Below, one piece after another: positions 34,102-42,759 of a DNA stretch of 64,000 nt. Each line of letters begins with the position of its first letter. Within the stretch, counting starts at the first letter, position 1. The stretch is from Aliarcobacter sp. GTDB lineage: Bacteria > Campylobacterota > Campylobacteria > Campylobacterales > Arcobacteraceae. The notes below the pieces were generated by a model. The model saw only the letters and a list, made by a program, of their open reading frames with translations. It made no database searches and had not been told where the DNA came from. The translations under genes were made by a program, and so were the position numbers. The DNA lies in assembly GCA_028688995.1 (NCBI GenBank), contig JAQTXB010000008.1:1-64000 (forward strand). Reading direction: 5' to 3'.

Positions 34102-35349
34102 TTGTTAGAAATATTCGTTATAGCTTTTTGTTTATACTTTGCATTTAACATTTATACATCATTTATGCAAATTGGTTACATAAAAAATGCAAAAAATTTA
34201 AAACCTATTATTTTAGACTCTTCAAAATATCTTGAAGCTGCAGATTACTCAATCGAAAAAGAGAAATTAGCAATTTGTTCATCATCTTATGATTTTATAT
34301 TATTTATTTTTTGGATTGGTTTTGGTTTATCATTTTTAGATTCATTGGTTCAAATTGACTCTTTTTGGTTAAAAGCTGTAGTTTTTGTGGATTTATTTAT
34401 TATTATAAACTGGGTCTTAACTTTACCATTTGAGCTTTATTCAACTTTTAAATTAAATAAAAAATATGGTTTTTCAAATATGACACCAGCTTTATTTATA
34501 AAAGATACGATAAAAACTGGAATCTTATTTTTAATTTTTGGATCAATTGTGATTGCTGGAATTTCATTTATCATAAATAGTTTCCAAGCTTGGTGGATTT
34601 GGGGATTTGCTTTTATTTTTGCTGTAATTATTTTGATAAATATGCTTTATCCAGTAATTAGAGATAAAATGTTTGATAAATTTGAGAAATTAAAAGATAA
34701 AGAATTAGAAGCAAAAATTGAAAATCTTTTAGATGGTGTAGGATTTAAAAGTAGTGGAGTTTTCAGCGTTGATGCAAGTAAAAGAGATAATAGATTAAAT
34801 GCTTATTTTGGAGGACTAGGAAGTACTAAAAGAGTAGTTTTATTTGATACTTTAGTTGAAAAATTAACTCATAATGAGCTACTTGCTGTTTTAGGACATG
34901 AATTAGGACATTTTAAAAATGGAGATATAATAAAAAATATCGGAATTATGGGTGTTGTAATGTTTGTATTTTTTGCAATTTTTGGAAATTTACCTGATGA
35001 ATTATTTTTAGGTTTATCTTTAAACAATGAACCATATGCGATTATTACTGTATTTATGATTTTTTCACCAATTTTATCATTTTTCTTAATGCCATTAATT
35101 TCAATGATTTCAAGACATAATGAATATGCAGCCGATGAATTTGGTTCAAATTTATCAACAAAAGAGGATTTAGTTAGTGCCTTATTAAAATTAGCAAATG
35201 AAAATAAATCATTTCCACTTTCACATCCTATGTATATCTTTTTTTATTATTCTCATCCGCCACTTGTAGAAAGATTTAAAGAGTTGGGTTACGATGTTCA
35301 TGCAATGGATTTAAAGAGTGCATTAAAGGGAGAATTTAATGTTGATTGA
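34102..35349 (+). CDS. M48 family membrane zinc protease (Ste24-like)
   Basis: 415 residues with several membrane segments. The zinc site HELGH lies at residues 266-270, with the third ligand Glu in EYAADEFG and DRFD-like and NAYFGG segments typical of CAAX prenyl protease 1/Ste24 proteins (longer than HtpX, about 290 residues). It starts at TTG 34102 with AAAAAAGGA 8 bases upstream. Bacterial members are thought to clear misfolded membrane proteins; that is inference. It overlaps rmuC by 11 bases. Confidence 0.9.
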   Translation: MLEIFVIAFCLYFAFNIYTSFMQIGYIKNAKNLKPIILDSSKYLEAADYSIEKEKLAICSSSYDFILFIFWIGFGLSFLDSLVQIDSFWLKAVVFVDLFIIINWVLTLPFELYSTFKLNKKYGFSNMTPALFIKDTIKTGILFLIFGSIVIAGISFIINSFQAWWIWGFAFIFAVIILINMLYPVIRDKMFDKFEKLKDKELEAKIENLLDGVGFKSSGVFSVDASKRDNRLNAYFGGLGSTKRVVLFDTLVEKLTHNELLAVLGHELGHFKNGDIIKNIGIMGVVMFVFFAIFGNLPDELFLGLSLNNEPYAIITVFMIFSPILSFFLMPLISMISRHNEYAADEFGSNLSTKEDLVSALLKLANENKSFPLSHPMYIFFYYSHPPLVERFKELGYDVHAMDLKSALKGEFNVD

Positions 35350-36790
35350 TGGAATTGTTGAAGTTAATTATTTAACAATAATTATTTCAACAATTATAAT
35401 TTTGTCTGGATTATTGGTAATATTACAATTTTCAAGACAAAAATATGAAAATCAATTAAGAAATTTGCAAGACGAAGCATTATTAAAATTAAAAGCTTTA
35501 AATGAAAAAATAGAATTAAATCATAGCTCTTATCAAGGACAAATCAATACTCTTAATGTTTCAAATAGAAGATTAGAAGAAGAGAAAAAATTAATTAAAG
35601 AGAGTTTAGAAGATAAGATAAAAGTGATTGAAAAACATTCTTCTCAAATGATTGATAATACAGTAAATACTTATGAATTAAAGTTATCAAATCTTACAAA
35701 ACTTTCAGAACATAAAGAACATCAACTTTTAAGAGAATTTGAAATAAAAGAGTCAAATTTTAATGAAAAAATCACTCTTTTAGAAGAGTCAAAACAGCAG
35801 TTAAAAATAGAGTTTGAGAATCTTGCAAATAAACTTTTTGATGAAAATCAGAAAAAATCAAATGTAAATTTAACTCAAGTTTTGACTTCATTTAAAGACC
35901 AATTAGATTCTTTTGGAAAAAGAGTAAATGAGATTTATAATGAAGAGACAATACAAAGAACAACACTATTAACAGAAATTAAAAATTTAAAAGATTTAAA
36001 TAATCAAATAGCAACTGATGCTATAAATTTAACAAAAGCACTAAAAGGTCAAAATAAAACTCAAGGTGACTGGGGTGAAATGATTTTATCATCTATTTTA
36101 GAGCAAACGGGTCTAAGAGAAGGAAAAGAGTATACAGTACAAGGTTCATTTAATGATGAAGATGGAAGACGTTTAAAACCTGACGTGATAGTGCATTTAC
36201 CATCTAAAAAAGATATTATTATTGACTCAAAGGTATCTTTAAATGCTTATTTAGCCTATTGTAAAACTGATGATAAAATTCATAAAGAAAATGCTTGTAA
36301 GGATTTAATTAAATCAGTTACTTCCCATATCAAAGGTTTAAGCTCTAAAAAATATGAGGCTCTAGAGGGTGTTAGTACTTTAGATTTTGTTTTACTATTT
36401 ATTCCAATTGAAGGAGCTTTTATATTAGCTACTTCAAACGATGATACACTATTTAAAATGGCATTTGAACATAATATCATGTTAGTTTCTCCTTCAACTT
36501 TATATGTAACATTACGAACTATTGAAAATATTTGGAGAAATGAACATCAAAATGAAAATGCTCAATTAATTTCTAAAAAAGCAGCTGATTTGTATGATAA
36601 ATTTGCAGGTTTTGTATCTGATATTGAAGATATTGGAGTAAACTTAAGTAGAACACAAAAATCTTATGATAGTGCTATGAATAAACTAAGCACTGGAAAT
36701 GCAAATTTAATAAAAAGAGCCGAAGAGTTTATTGAATTAGGCGTTAAACCTAAAAAAACAATTACTACAAAAGCTTTAATGGAGGAATAA
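35339..36790 (+). CDS. rmuC: DNA recombination protein RmuC
   Basis: 483 residues. An N-terminal membrane anchor (about 12-30), a long coiled coil (about 35-200), and the conserved RmuC domain from about 210 with QGDWGEMILSSILEQTGLREG, DVIVHLPSKKDIIIDSKVSL and VDFVLLFIPIEGAF. RmuC limits inversion of short repeats and has a predicted nuclease-like fold. It overlaps the protease gene upstream and ends directly before the Cu/Zn permease start, with no intervening base. Confidence 0.92.
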   Translation: MLIDGIVEVNYLTIIISTIIILSGLLVILQFSRQKYENQLRNLQDEALLKLKALNEKIELNHSSYQGQINTLNVSNRRLEEEKKLIKESLEDKIKVIEKHSSQMIDNTVNTYELKLSNLTKLSEHKEHQLLREFEIKESNFNEKITLLEESKQQLKIEFENLANKLFDENQKKSNVNLTQVLTSFKDQLDSFGKRVNEIYNEETIQRTTLLTEIKNLKDLNNQIATDAINLTKALKGQNKTQGDWGEMILSSILEQTGLREGKEYTVQGSFNDEDGRRLKPDVIVHLPSKKDIIIDSKVSLNAYLAYCKTDDKIHKENACKDLIKSVTSHIKGLSSKKYEALEGVSTLDFVLLFIPIEGAFILATSNDDTLFKMAFEHNIMLVSPSTLYVTLRTIENIWRNEHQNENAQLISKKAADLYDKFAGFVSDIEDIGVNLSRTQKSYDSAMNKLSTGNANLIKRAEEFIELGVKPKKTITTKALMEE

Positions 36791-37828
36791 ATGGAACTTT
36801 TTGAACTTTTAGCAAATAATTTTTTATTACTTTTAAATGCTATGTCTATATATTTATTGGTTGGATTGTTGTTAGCAGGAATTTTAAAACAAATCGTTCC
36901 TGATGATTTTATCTCAAAGCACTTAGGAAAAAGCTCTACAGGTTCAGTTTTCAAAGCAACAATATTTGGAATTCCACTTCCTGTTTGTTCTTGTTCAGTT
37001 ATTCCACTAGCTCAAAGTTTAAGAAAAGAAGGAGCTAGTAAAGGTGCTGTTCAAAGTTTCTTAATCTCAACTCCAATAACAGGAGTTGATTCTATTTTAG
37101 CAACTTTCTCTTTTTTTGGTTTAGTTTTTACTATTTATAGAGTAATTTCATCTGTGATAATTGCAATTACTGTAGGATTAATTGAAAATTTTATAGAAAA
37201 AGACGATAAAAAAACAGAAAATGTTAAAGAAGAAACTTCTTGTGGATGTCATTGCTCTTGTGGTTCTTCAAAAAAAGAGAAAAAATCTTTTTCAATAAAA
37301 GAAGCATTTATTTATGCTTATGTAACACTTGCTAAAGATATGGTAAAACCTTTATTTATTGGACTTATTTTGGGAGCTTTGTTTACCTCTTTTGTACCAA
37401 AAGAGTATAGTGCTATGTTATTTGATAATCAGTTTTTAACTTATATTGTAATCATTTTATTTTCTATGCCTTTATATGTTTGTGCAACGGCTTCTTTACC
37501 CCTTGCAGCTGCTTTAATGTTAAATGGAATGAGTGGTGGTGCTGCATTTATATTTTTAACAGCAGGACCTGCTACAAGTGCAGTTACAATGAGTGTTGTT
37601 TATAAACTTTTAGGAAAAACATCTTTAATAATTTATGTAACGACAATTGCTTTATTATCTTTGATTTTTGGTTTTTTCTATGATATGTTTTTTTCAGATT
37701 TAAATATTTTAAAATTTAGTTCAAATGTTGAAGAGAGTTCAATTTTAACACAAGTTTCAAGTTTGATACTACTTATTTTAATGACATATTACTTAGTAAA
37801 AGAGAGATTAAAAAGTAAAAACTCTTGA
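36791..37828 (+). CDS. SO_0444 family Cu/Zn efflux permease
   Basis: 345 residues with about nine membrane segments. Two half-repeats each begin with a conserved Cys motif: PLPVCSCSVIPLAQSL in the first and MPLYVCATASLPLAAAL in the second. A cytoplasmic loop between them carries a Cys-rich CGCHCSCG stretch (about residues 150-157). These match the SO_0444 family of Cu/Zn efflux transporters, related to the DUF318/ArsP permeases. Third gene of the protease-rmuC-permease operon. A 15-bp hairpin 26 bases beyond the stop probably terminates it. Confidence 0.86.
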   Translation: MELFELLANNFLLLLNAMSIYLLVGLLLAGILKQIVPDDFISKHLGKSSTGSVFKATIFGIPLPVCSCSVIPLAQSLRKEGASKGAVQSFLISTPITGVDSILATFSFFGLVFTIYRVISSVIIAITVGLIENFIEKDDKKTENVKEETSCGCHCSCGSSKKEKKSFSIKEAFIYAYVTLAKDMVKPLFIGLILGALFTSFVPKEYSAMLFDNQFLTYIVIILFSMPLYVCATASLPLAAALMLNGMSGGAAFIFLTAGPATSAVTMSVVYKLLGKTSLIIYVTTIALLSLIFGFFYDMFFSDLNILKFSSNVEESSILTQVSSLILLILMTYYLVKERLKSKNS

Positions 37829-37842
37829 GGAAAATCAATTTA

Positions 37843-38739
37843 TTATTTATTAGTTTTAAATAATCTAAGAATATTTAGATTATTTAAAATATAAATTGCA
37901 ATTATTGTAAATATTGTTCCTATTATTACATTAAAAGTTATCTCTTCACCTAAAAATATAGCTCCAATAGAAAGTGCAGATGCTGGAACTAAAAAGATAT
38001 AAGATGAAACTTCCTTTGCACCAAGTTTTGATGCTCCTATAAAATAAATAGAAGTAGCAAAAGTTGTGCTTAAAATAGTAATAACAAACATATTAAACCA
38101 AAAAATAAAATCAAAATCTATGATTTTATGAAAAATATTTCCATCTACAAAAAATAAATAAAGTGTAAAACTTGAAATTATATAAGTATAAAAGGTAAAA
38201 ACAAAAGCATTAATTTTTGTGGCTTTTGATGTAATAATTGTCAAAATTGACCATAAAAAAGCAGCTAATAAAAAATAGACATTATCTTTTGAAAATATCT
38301 CATTTAGATTAAAATTCCAAATATTAAGCATATTTAAAACCCCAAATGCACCAAGAATTAGAGCAAAAGAGTGTTTTAGACTAATAGTTTTTCTATGTAT
38401 TAAAGCAATTAATATAAAAGTTATAATTGGAATTAAAGTAGTTACTAAAGCTCCACCAAAACTTCCCGTTCCATGCTGAACACCTAAAAACATAACAATG
38501 CTATAAAGTGTTAAAATAACTGAAGCAATTAAAATAAATATAAAAGATTTTAAATCAAATTTAAATGATAGTTTAAAAAAATAAATCAAAGGAAACATTG
38601 TTATAAAACAAATTCCCATTCTTAAAAATACTAATTCATACTCATTTACATAGTTTGTAAGAACTTTAGTGCTAATCCACGAAGCACCCCAAAAAATCAT
38701 GGCAAAAACCATTAAAATATGAAATAAGTTTTTATTCAT
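37843..38739 (-). CDS. EamA/DMT family transporter
   Basis: 298 residues, ten predicted membrane segments in two five-helix EamA repeats. The repeats include the WGASWISTKVLTNYV entrance of the first and the ISFALILGAFGVL region around the middle. Members move amino acids, nucleotide sugars or drugs out of the cell. It starts 1 base after moeA stops, in the same operon. Its last codons coincide with a 15-bp inverted repeat that also serves as the end of the convergent permease operon. Confidence 0.86.
   Translation of the reverse strand: MNKNLFHILMVFAMIFWGASWISTKVLTNYVNEYELVFLRMGICFITMFPLIYFFKLSFKFDLKSFIFILIASVILTLYSIVMFLGVQHGTGSFGGALVTTLIPIITFILIALIHRKTISLKHSFALILGAFGVLNMLNIWNFNLNEIFSKDNVYFLLAAFLWSILTIITSKATKINAFVFTFYTYIISSFTLYLFFVDGNIFHKIIDFDFIFWFNMFVITILSTTFATSIYFIGASKLGAKEVSSYIFLVPASALSIGAIFLGEEITFNVIIGTIFTIIAIYILNNLNILRLFKTNK
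37854..37889. terminator. 15-bp hairpin at the junction of convergent operons
   Basis: TTTTAAATAATCTAA (37854-37868) and TTAGATTATTTAAAA (37875-37889) are perfect reverse complements around a 6-base loop. The hairpin lies inside the last codons of the DMT gene (stop at 37843) and 26 bases past the SO_0444 stop. T tracts are modest, so termination is likely rather than certain; it mainly faces the plus strand. Confidence 0.6.
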
Positions 38740-39960
38740 TTATTTTATGTTGTTTAAGAGTAAAATATCAACTAAATCACCAGATTTTATATTTTCACTA
38801 TTCTCTTTTTGTATTAATAAAGCAGGGCTTTCAAGCATGTTTGTAAGTATTGCACTTGTTCCTTCTTTTTTACCATCAAAATTTATTTTATATTCATCAT
38901 TTTTATATTCTACATTACAAGCTGTAAATATTGTTTTTGCTTGGAATTTCGTTAAATCTTTATTTATTCGAGCTTTAACGATAGGAAGTTTTTCATTAGA
39001 ATTTCTAAATTTATAAATCAAAGGTAAAACATAAAGTATCGCACATACAGTTGAGGAGTAAGCAAAACCTGGAAGTGCCACAATGATTTTATTATCTTTT
39101 AGTGCAATTAAAAGATGCATTCCAGGTTTTATATTTACACCATGAAATAAAACTTCAGCTTTTAATTTATCTTTTATTACATCTTGAACAAAATCGTAAT
39201 CACCAACTGCAACACCACCAGTTGTTACTATAATATCAGCTTTTAATAGGGCAGTTTGAAGTAAATTTGTAATTGAATCCATATCATCTTTTACAACACC
39301 CATTTGAATAGTATTTGCACCGTTACTTTTAAATAAAGCTTCTAGTGTTAGATGATTTGAACTTCTAATTTGTGAATCATTTGTTTGAGTTTCACCTAAA
39401 TCTAAAACTTCGCTTCCCGTACTTGCAATTGCAATTGTTGGATTAATTACAACTTCTACTTGTGAAATATTTAAAGAAGCTAATACACCAATTTCTGCAA
39501 AGCCAATTACTGTTCCTTTTTTGATTAGAACTTCATTTTTTTTGTAGTTTTCTCCAACAGTTCTAACTGCAAATCCAAAAGGTACAGCTTTTATTATTTT
39601 TATTTTATCTTCAAATAGTTCTACATTTTCAATAGGAATTAAAGTATCACTTCCTTTTGGCATTAAAGAACCTGTAAAAGTTTTAATACAACAGTTTGTT
39701 GTAACTTCTGCTTCTACTACACTTCCAGCAGGATTTTTTGCAATGATTTTAATTTCTTCATTATTTATATCTTCAAATTTAATTGCATAACCATCCATTG
39801 CAGATGTTGGGAATTCCGGACTATTGTGATTTGCAATTATATCTTTTGCTATTACTCTTCCTATAGCATTTGTTATAAAAAGTTTTTCAGTTGAGATTTT
39901 TGAAGAATTTATATTATTTAATATATTAATTGATTCATCATAACTTATAAAATTTCTCAT
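38740..39960 (-). CDS. moeA: Molybdopterin molybdotransferase MoeA
   Basis: 406 residues. The MoeA landmarks are visible: FPTSAMDGYAI near residue 60, VRTVGENYKKNE, IASTGSEV, TTGGVAVGDYDF and VALPGFAYSS. MoeA inserts molybdate into MPT-AMP, giving molybdenum cofactor for Mo enzymes. Length and domain order are normal. It precedes the DMT transporter directly with no intergenic base on the minus strand. Confidence 0.94.
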   Translation of the reverse strand: MRNFISYDESINILNNINSSKISTEKLFITNAIGRVIAKDIIANHNSPEFPTSAMDGYAIKFEDINNEEIKIIAKNPAGSVVEAEVTTNCCIKTFTGSLMPKGSDTLIPIENVELFEDKIKIIKAVPFGFAVRTVGENYKKNEVLIKKGTVIGFAEIGVLASLNISQVEVVINPTIAIASTGSEVLDLGETQTNDSQIRSSNHLTLEALFKSNGANTIQMGVVKDDMDSITNLLQTALLKADIIVTTGGVAVGDYDFVQDVIKDKLKAEVLFHGVNIKPGMHLLIALKDNKIIVALPGFAYSSTVCAILYVLPLIYKFRNSNEKLPIVKARINKDLTKFQAKTIFTACNVEYKNDEYKINFDGKKEGTSAILTNMLESPALLIQKENSENIKSGDLVDILLLNNIK

Positions 39961-40008
39961 AAGTACCTTTCTTTTTTGTAAGTTTATGGGATTTAAATTG
40001 AGAGTTGA

Positions 40009-40212
40009 TTAGATACTTTTTCTTAATCTATTATATTTTTGAACCATTATTTGTTCAAAAAGCATTGCACCGAAGCCAGGTTGTATCTCATTATTGTCTT
40101 TTTCAACAGACATAATAATGCTTCTAATTTGATCCTCTGTCATATTTATAGCAAGTGGTAAGATTGTATCTGTTATTTTTTGTCTGAGCTCTTTTTCTTC
40201 TTCGAATGTCAT
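40009..40212 (-). CDS. Small acidic protein of unknown function
   Basis: 67 residues, helical, starting EEEKELRQKITDTILPLA and ending in QKYNRLRKSI. No signal peptide or membrane segment. Unknown family; possibly a small regulatory or assembly protein. Its gene lies 48 bases upstream of moeA on the same strand. The start at 40212 has no strong SD. Confidence 0.5.
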   Translation of the reverse strand: MTFEEEKELRQKITDTILPLAINMTEDQIRSIIMSVEKDNNEIQPGFGAMLFEQIMVQKYNRLRKSI

Positions 40213-40352
40213 ATTTGAATCTTTATGTATATTATTTATGAAATTATATATTTTTTATCTAAAAATAGGGTAAAAATAATATTGATTATACCTTTTTAAT
40301 TGAAGATTAACAAAGCTTTGATATTATTGTAGAACAATTTAAAAGGATTTTT

Positions 40353-40769
40353 ATGGAAATAAAAATTGCTACAAATGATGAAATAAAGTATTGTTATGAA
40401 GTTATGCACCAAATCAGAGAAGATTTATCAAAGAATGATTTTTTAACAGCAATTTCAGAACAGATAAAAAATGGTTATCAAGTTGTTTATGTTATTGAAA
40501 ATAATCAAATAATTTGTGTTGCAGGTTTTACAATATCTCATAAATTAGCTTTAGGAAAATATCTATATATTGAAGATTTTGTTACAGATAAAAGTGTTCA
40601 ATTTTTTGAAGCAGGAAAAGCTCTTTTTGATTTTATAAAAATATATGCAATACAACAAAAATGTAGTTCTATTCATCTTGATTCATCAGTTACAAGATAT
40701 GAAGCTCATAAATTTTATTTAAGCCAAAATATGAATATAGACTCTCATCATTTTAGTTTAAAACTATAA
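40353..40769 (+). CDS. GNAT family N-acetyltransferase
   Basis: 138 residues with the GNAT pattern: a central strand LYIEDFVTDK, an acetyl-CoA-binding-type turn around QFFEAGKALFDFI and a C-terminal HLDSSVTRYEAHKFYLSQNM segment, where the final helix-strand is typical of the fold. The usual R/Q-x-x-G-x-G/A motif is degenerate (QFFEAGKA). The substrate is unknown. SD AAAAGGA lies 5 bases before the ATG. A hairpin and the ttcA promoter follow. Confidence 0.8.
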   Translation: MEIKIATNDEIKYCYEVMHQIREDLSKNDFLTAISEQIKNGYQVVYVIENNQIICVAGFTISHKLALGKYLYIEDFVTDKSVQFFEAGKALFDFIKIYAIQQKCSSIHLDSSVTRYEAHKFYLSQNMNIDSHHFSLKL

Positions 40770-40778
40770 ACACAAAAA

Positions 40779-40810
40779 ATATCAAAAAGCTTTGAGAACT
40801 TTTTTGATAT
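40779..40810. repeat. Inverted repeat overlapping the ttcA -10 box
   Basis: ATATCAAAAAG (40779-40789) pairs with CTTTTTTGATAT (40799-40810) with one bulged T. The right arm overlaps the TATAAT of ttcA by its last three bases. It could be a terminator for the acetyltransferase gene, an operator, or both. Confidence 0.5.
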
Positions 40811-40813
40811 AAT
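40808..40813 (+). promoter_or_regulatory. -10 box of ttcA
   Basis: Perfect TATAAT 27 bases before the TTG start at 40841; SD AGGA at 40829-40832 region. Confidence 0.55.
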
Positions 40814-40840
40814 CACAAAAAAATTTACAGGAATAATATA

Positions 40841-41626
40841 TTGGTTGAATTAAGTAAAAAAATATCTACAATAGTTGGAAAAACTAATGCAGAATATGGA
40901 TTAATAAAAGAAGGTGATAGAATATTAGTGGGTTTTTCAGGTGGAAAAGATTCATTAACATTAATTCATGCCTTAAACAGAATTAAAAAAGTAGCCCCAT
41001 ATAATTTTGAATTTAAAGCAGTAACAGTAACTTATGGAATGGGTGAACAAGTAGAATTTTTAAGTAATCACTGTAAAGAGCATGGAATTGACCATGAAAT
41101 TATTGATACTCAAATTTTTGAATTAGCTGGAGAAAAAATTAGAAAAAATTCATCTTTTTGTTCATTTTTTTCAAGAATGAGAAGAGGGTATTTATACTCA
41201 ACAGCACAAGAACAAGGATTTAATAAAGTAGCTCTTGGACATCATTTAGATGATGCAATGGAATCTTTTTTTATGAATTTCTTTTATAATGGAACTATGC
41301 GTTCTATGCCTCCAAAATACAAAGCAGAAAATGGTTTAGAAGTAATAAGACCACTTATTTTTTGTAGAGAAAGACAGTTAAGAGCATTTGCAAATACAAA
41401 TGGAATAAACGTAATTGGTGATGAAGCTTGTCCAGGTCTTAGATTTGATGTAAAAATGCCACATGCAAGGGCAACTACAAAAGAGTTACTTGCAAAATTA
41501 GAAGCAGAAAATCCACAAATATTTGTATCTATGAAAGCAGCTTTTAGTAATATCCAATTATCTACATTTTTTTATAAAGATGATATAGAACATATAGAGA
41601 GTTCTGAAGAAGAAAATATTATATGA
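40841..41626 (+). CDS. ttcA: TtcA-type tRNA thiolase, second cluster Cys missing
   Basis: 261 residues from TTG, with AGGA 6-8 bases upstream. The N-type ATP pyrophosphatase P-loop SGGKDS is at 33-38. The RMRRGYLYSTA, GHHLDDAMESFFMNFF, RPLIFCRERQL and C-terminal blocks match E. coli TtcA. TtcA binds a [4Fe-4S] cluster through a CxxC pair plus a third Cys. Here the CxxC is C107-S-F-F110: the second Cys is a Phe. The third ligand corresponds to C197. TtcA makes 2-thiocytidine 32 in tRNA. Whether the protein still binds a cluster is uncertain. Confidence 0.85.
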   Translation: MVELSKKISTIVGKTNAEYGLIKEGDRILVGFSGGKDSLTLIHALNRIKKVAPYNFEFKAVTVTYGMGEQVEFLSNHCKEHGIDHEIIDTQIFELAGEKIRKNSSFCSFFSRMRRGYLYSTAQEQGFNKVALGHHLDDAMESFFMNFFYNGTMRSMPPKYKAENGLEVIRPLIFCRERQLRAFANTNGINVIGDEACPGLRFDVKMPHARATTKELLAKLEAENPQIFVSMKAAFSNIQLSTFFYKDDIEHIESSEEENII

Positions 41627-42117
41627 AAATATTAATATCTTCTTGTTTATTGGGAGAAGATGTTAGATATGATGGAAATAATTCATCTATAGCATTTAAT
41701 CCAAAATTTTCATTTTCTTCAAAAGAACTATTTATGGATATTCTTTGTGATAATGAAATCTACTCTTTCTGTCCAGAAGTAGCAGGTGGTTTAGGAATTC
41801 CTCGAACTCCTGCTGAGATTATTAATAATGAAAAACCATTTATTGTAAAAGATGAAAAAGGAACAGATGTTACAATAAATTTTTTATTAGGCGCAAAAAA
41901 AGCTCTTGATATTTGTAAAGAAGAGAATATTAAAGTAGCACTATTAAAAGCAAATTCTCCATCTTGTGGAAATATAAAGATATATGATGGAACTTTTTCT
42001 AATAATCTAATTGATGGTTTAGGTTTAACAGCAAGACTTTTAAAAGATAATGGTATAGAAGTTTTTAATGAAGAGCAATTAAAAGAGTTGTCAAAATTTA
42101 TAAAAACTAATAAATAG
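41623..42117 (+). CDS. DUF523 family protein
   Basis: 164 residues. The DUF523 pattern is visible: SSCLLGEDVRYDG with Cys8, SFCPEVAGGLGIPRTPAEI, and LLKANSPSCG with a further Cys. The several conserved cysteines suggest metal or cluster binding; the family's activity is not settled. Its ATG overlaps the ttcA stop in the ATGA manner, so the two are co-translated. The association with a tRNA thiolase gene suggests a sulfur-related role, by inference only. Confidence 0.85.
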   Translation: MKILISSCLLGEDVRYDGNNSSIAFNPKFSFSSKELFMDILCDNEIYSFCPEVAGGLGIPRTPAEIINNEKPFIVKDEKGTDVTINFLLGAKKALDICKEENIKVALLKANSPSCGNIKIYDGTFSNNLIDGLGLTARLLKDNGIEVFNEEQLKELSKFIKTNK

Positions 42118-42136
42118 TTTTTATAAATTAGATTTT

Positions 42137-42376
42137 TTATGCTTTAATATTTAAAAGCATATCAGAAACTGCATTTTGAGTTTGAATACTTTGTGCATTT
42201 GCTTGATATGATATAACTTCTGGAATTTGTCCAACAATTGAATCTATTAAACCAGCACTTACTTCTTGAAGTTGAGGATCACCAACTGTATTTGCAACTT
42301 GTGCGATATTTGATGCCATTTGATTTAGTTGAAGTTCTGATGAATTCATTGAATTTAAATTGTTATTTATTGTCAT
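42137..42376 (-). CDS. Miniature flagellar-rod-like protein
   Basis: 79 residues. The N-terminus MNSSELQLNQMASNIAQVAN resembles the N-terminal helix of flagellar rod and hook proteins, which ends NIANVNT. The C-terminus SYQANAQSIQTQNAVSDML resembles the rod/hook C-terminal domain motif SYQANAKVIQT-x-x-x-x-L. The whole central domain is missing, so two end helices are joined directly. SD AAGGAG precedes the ATG. It is probably co-transcribed with the 89-residue gene before it. Small SigD-controlled motility proteins of the YjfB type are another possibility. Confidence 0.6.
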   Translation of the reverse strand: MTINNNLNSMNSSELQLNQMASNIAQVANTVGDPQLQEVSAGLIDSIVGQIPEVISYQANAQSIQTQNAVSDMLLNIKA

Positions 42377-42386
42377 GATTAACTCC

Positions 42387-42656
42387 TTACATTAAATTTT
42401 GTAGGAAAAGTTTATTTAAATTTCCATTTTTTGATATTTCTTCTTTAGCATTATTTAAACTTGGAGCAGAAGAAACAGTATTTTCAATCTTTTTAGATTC
42501 TTCATCTCTTTGTGTATTTTTTTCATTTGAAATATCAACCATATCATTTTTTTCAAATGTTGACTTACTACTTTTATCAATAGAAGTTAAGAGAGATTTA
42601 TTAGCAAACTGCTGATAAACTGTACTTGAATCTTGATTATAATTATTTAATTGCAT
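42387..42656 (-). CDS. Small hydrophilic protein in the flagellar-like pair
   Basis: 89 residues, disordered-looking and rich in Asn, Ser, Lys and Glu. A DMVDIS segment recalls the D-x-V-x-I/L-S motif near the start of many flagellar and FlgM-type proteins. No globular core. It ends 10 bases before the next gene on the same strand. Unrecognised otherwise; the link to flagella is inferred from its neighbour and from this motif. Confidence 0.5.
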   Translation of the reverse strand: MQLNNYNQDSSTVYQQFANKSLLTSIDKSSKSTFEKNDMVDISNEKNTQRDEESKKIENTVSSAPSLNNAKEEISKNGNLNKLFLQNLM

Positions 42657-42745
42657 ATTTTCTCTAGTATATATTTATATAAAATTGTAACTAAAAACAA
42701 ACAAAAAGTAAATTAACTTTTTTACGTAATTTAAATATATATTTT

Positions 42746-42756
42746 GATAATATAAT
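42746..42756 (+). promoter_or_regulatory. Overlapping -10 boxes immediately before the cyclase start
   Basis: GATAAT (42746-42751) and TATAAT (42751-42756) lie only 8 and 3 bases before the ATG at 42760, with no SD. Transcription from the first would begin at or just before the A of ATG. Confidence 0.45.
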
Positions 42757-42759
42757 AAT

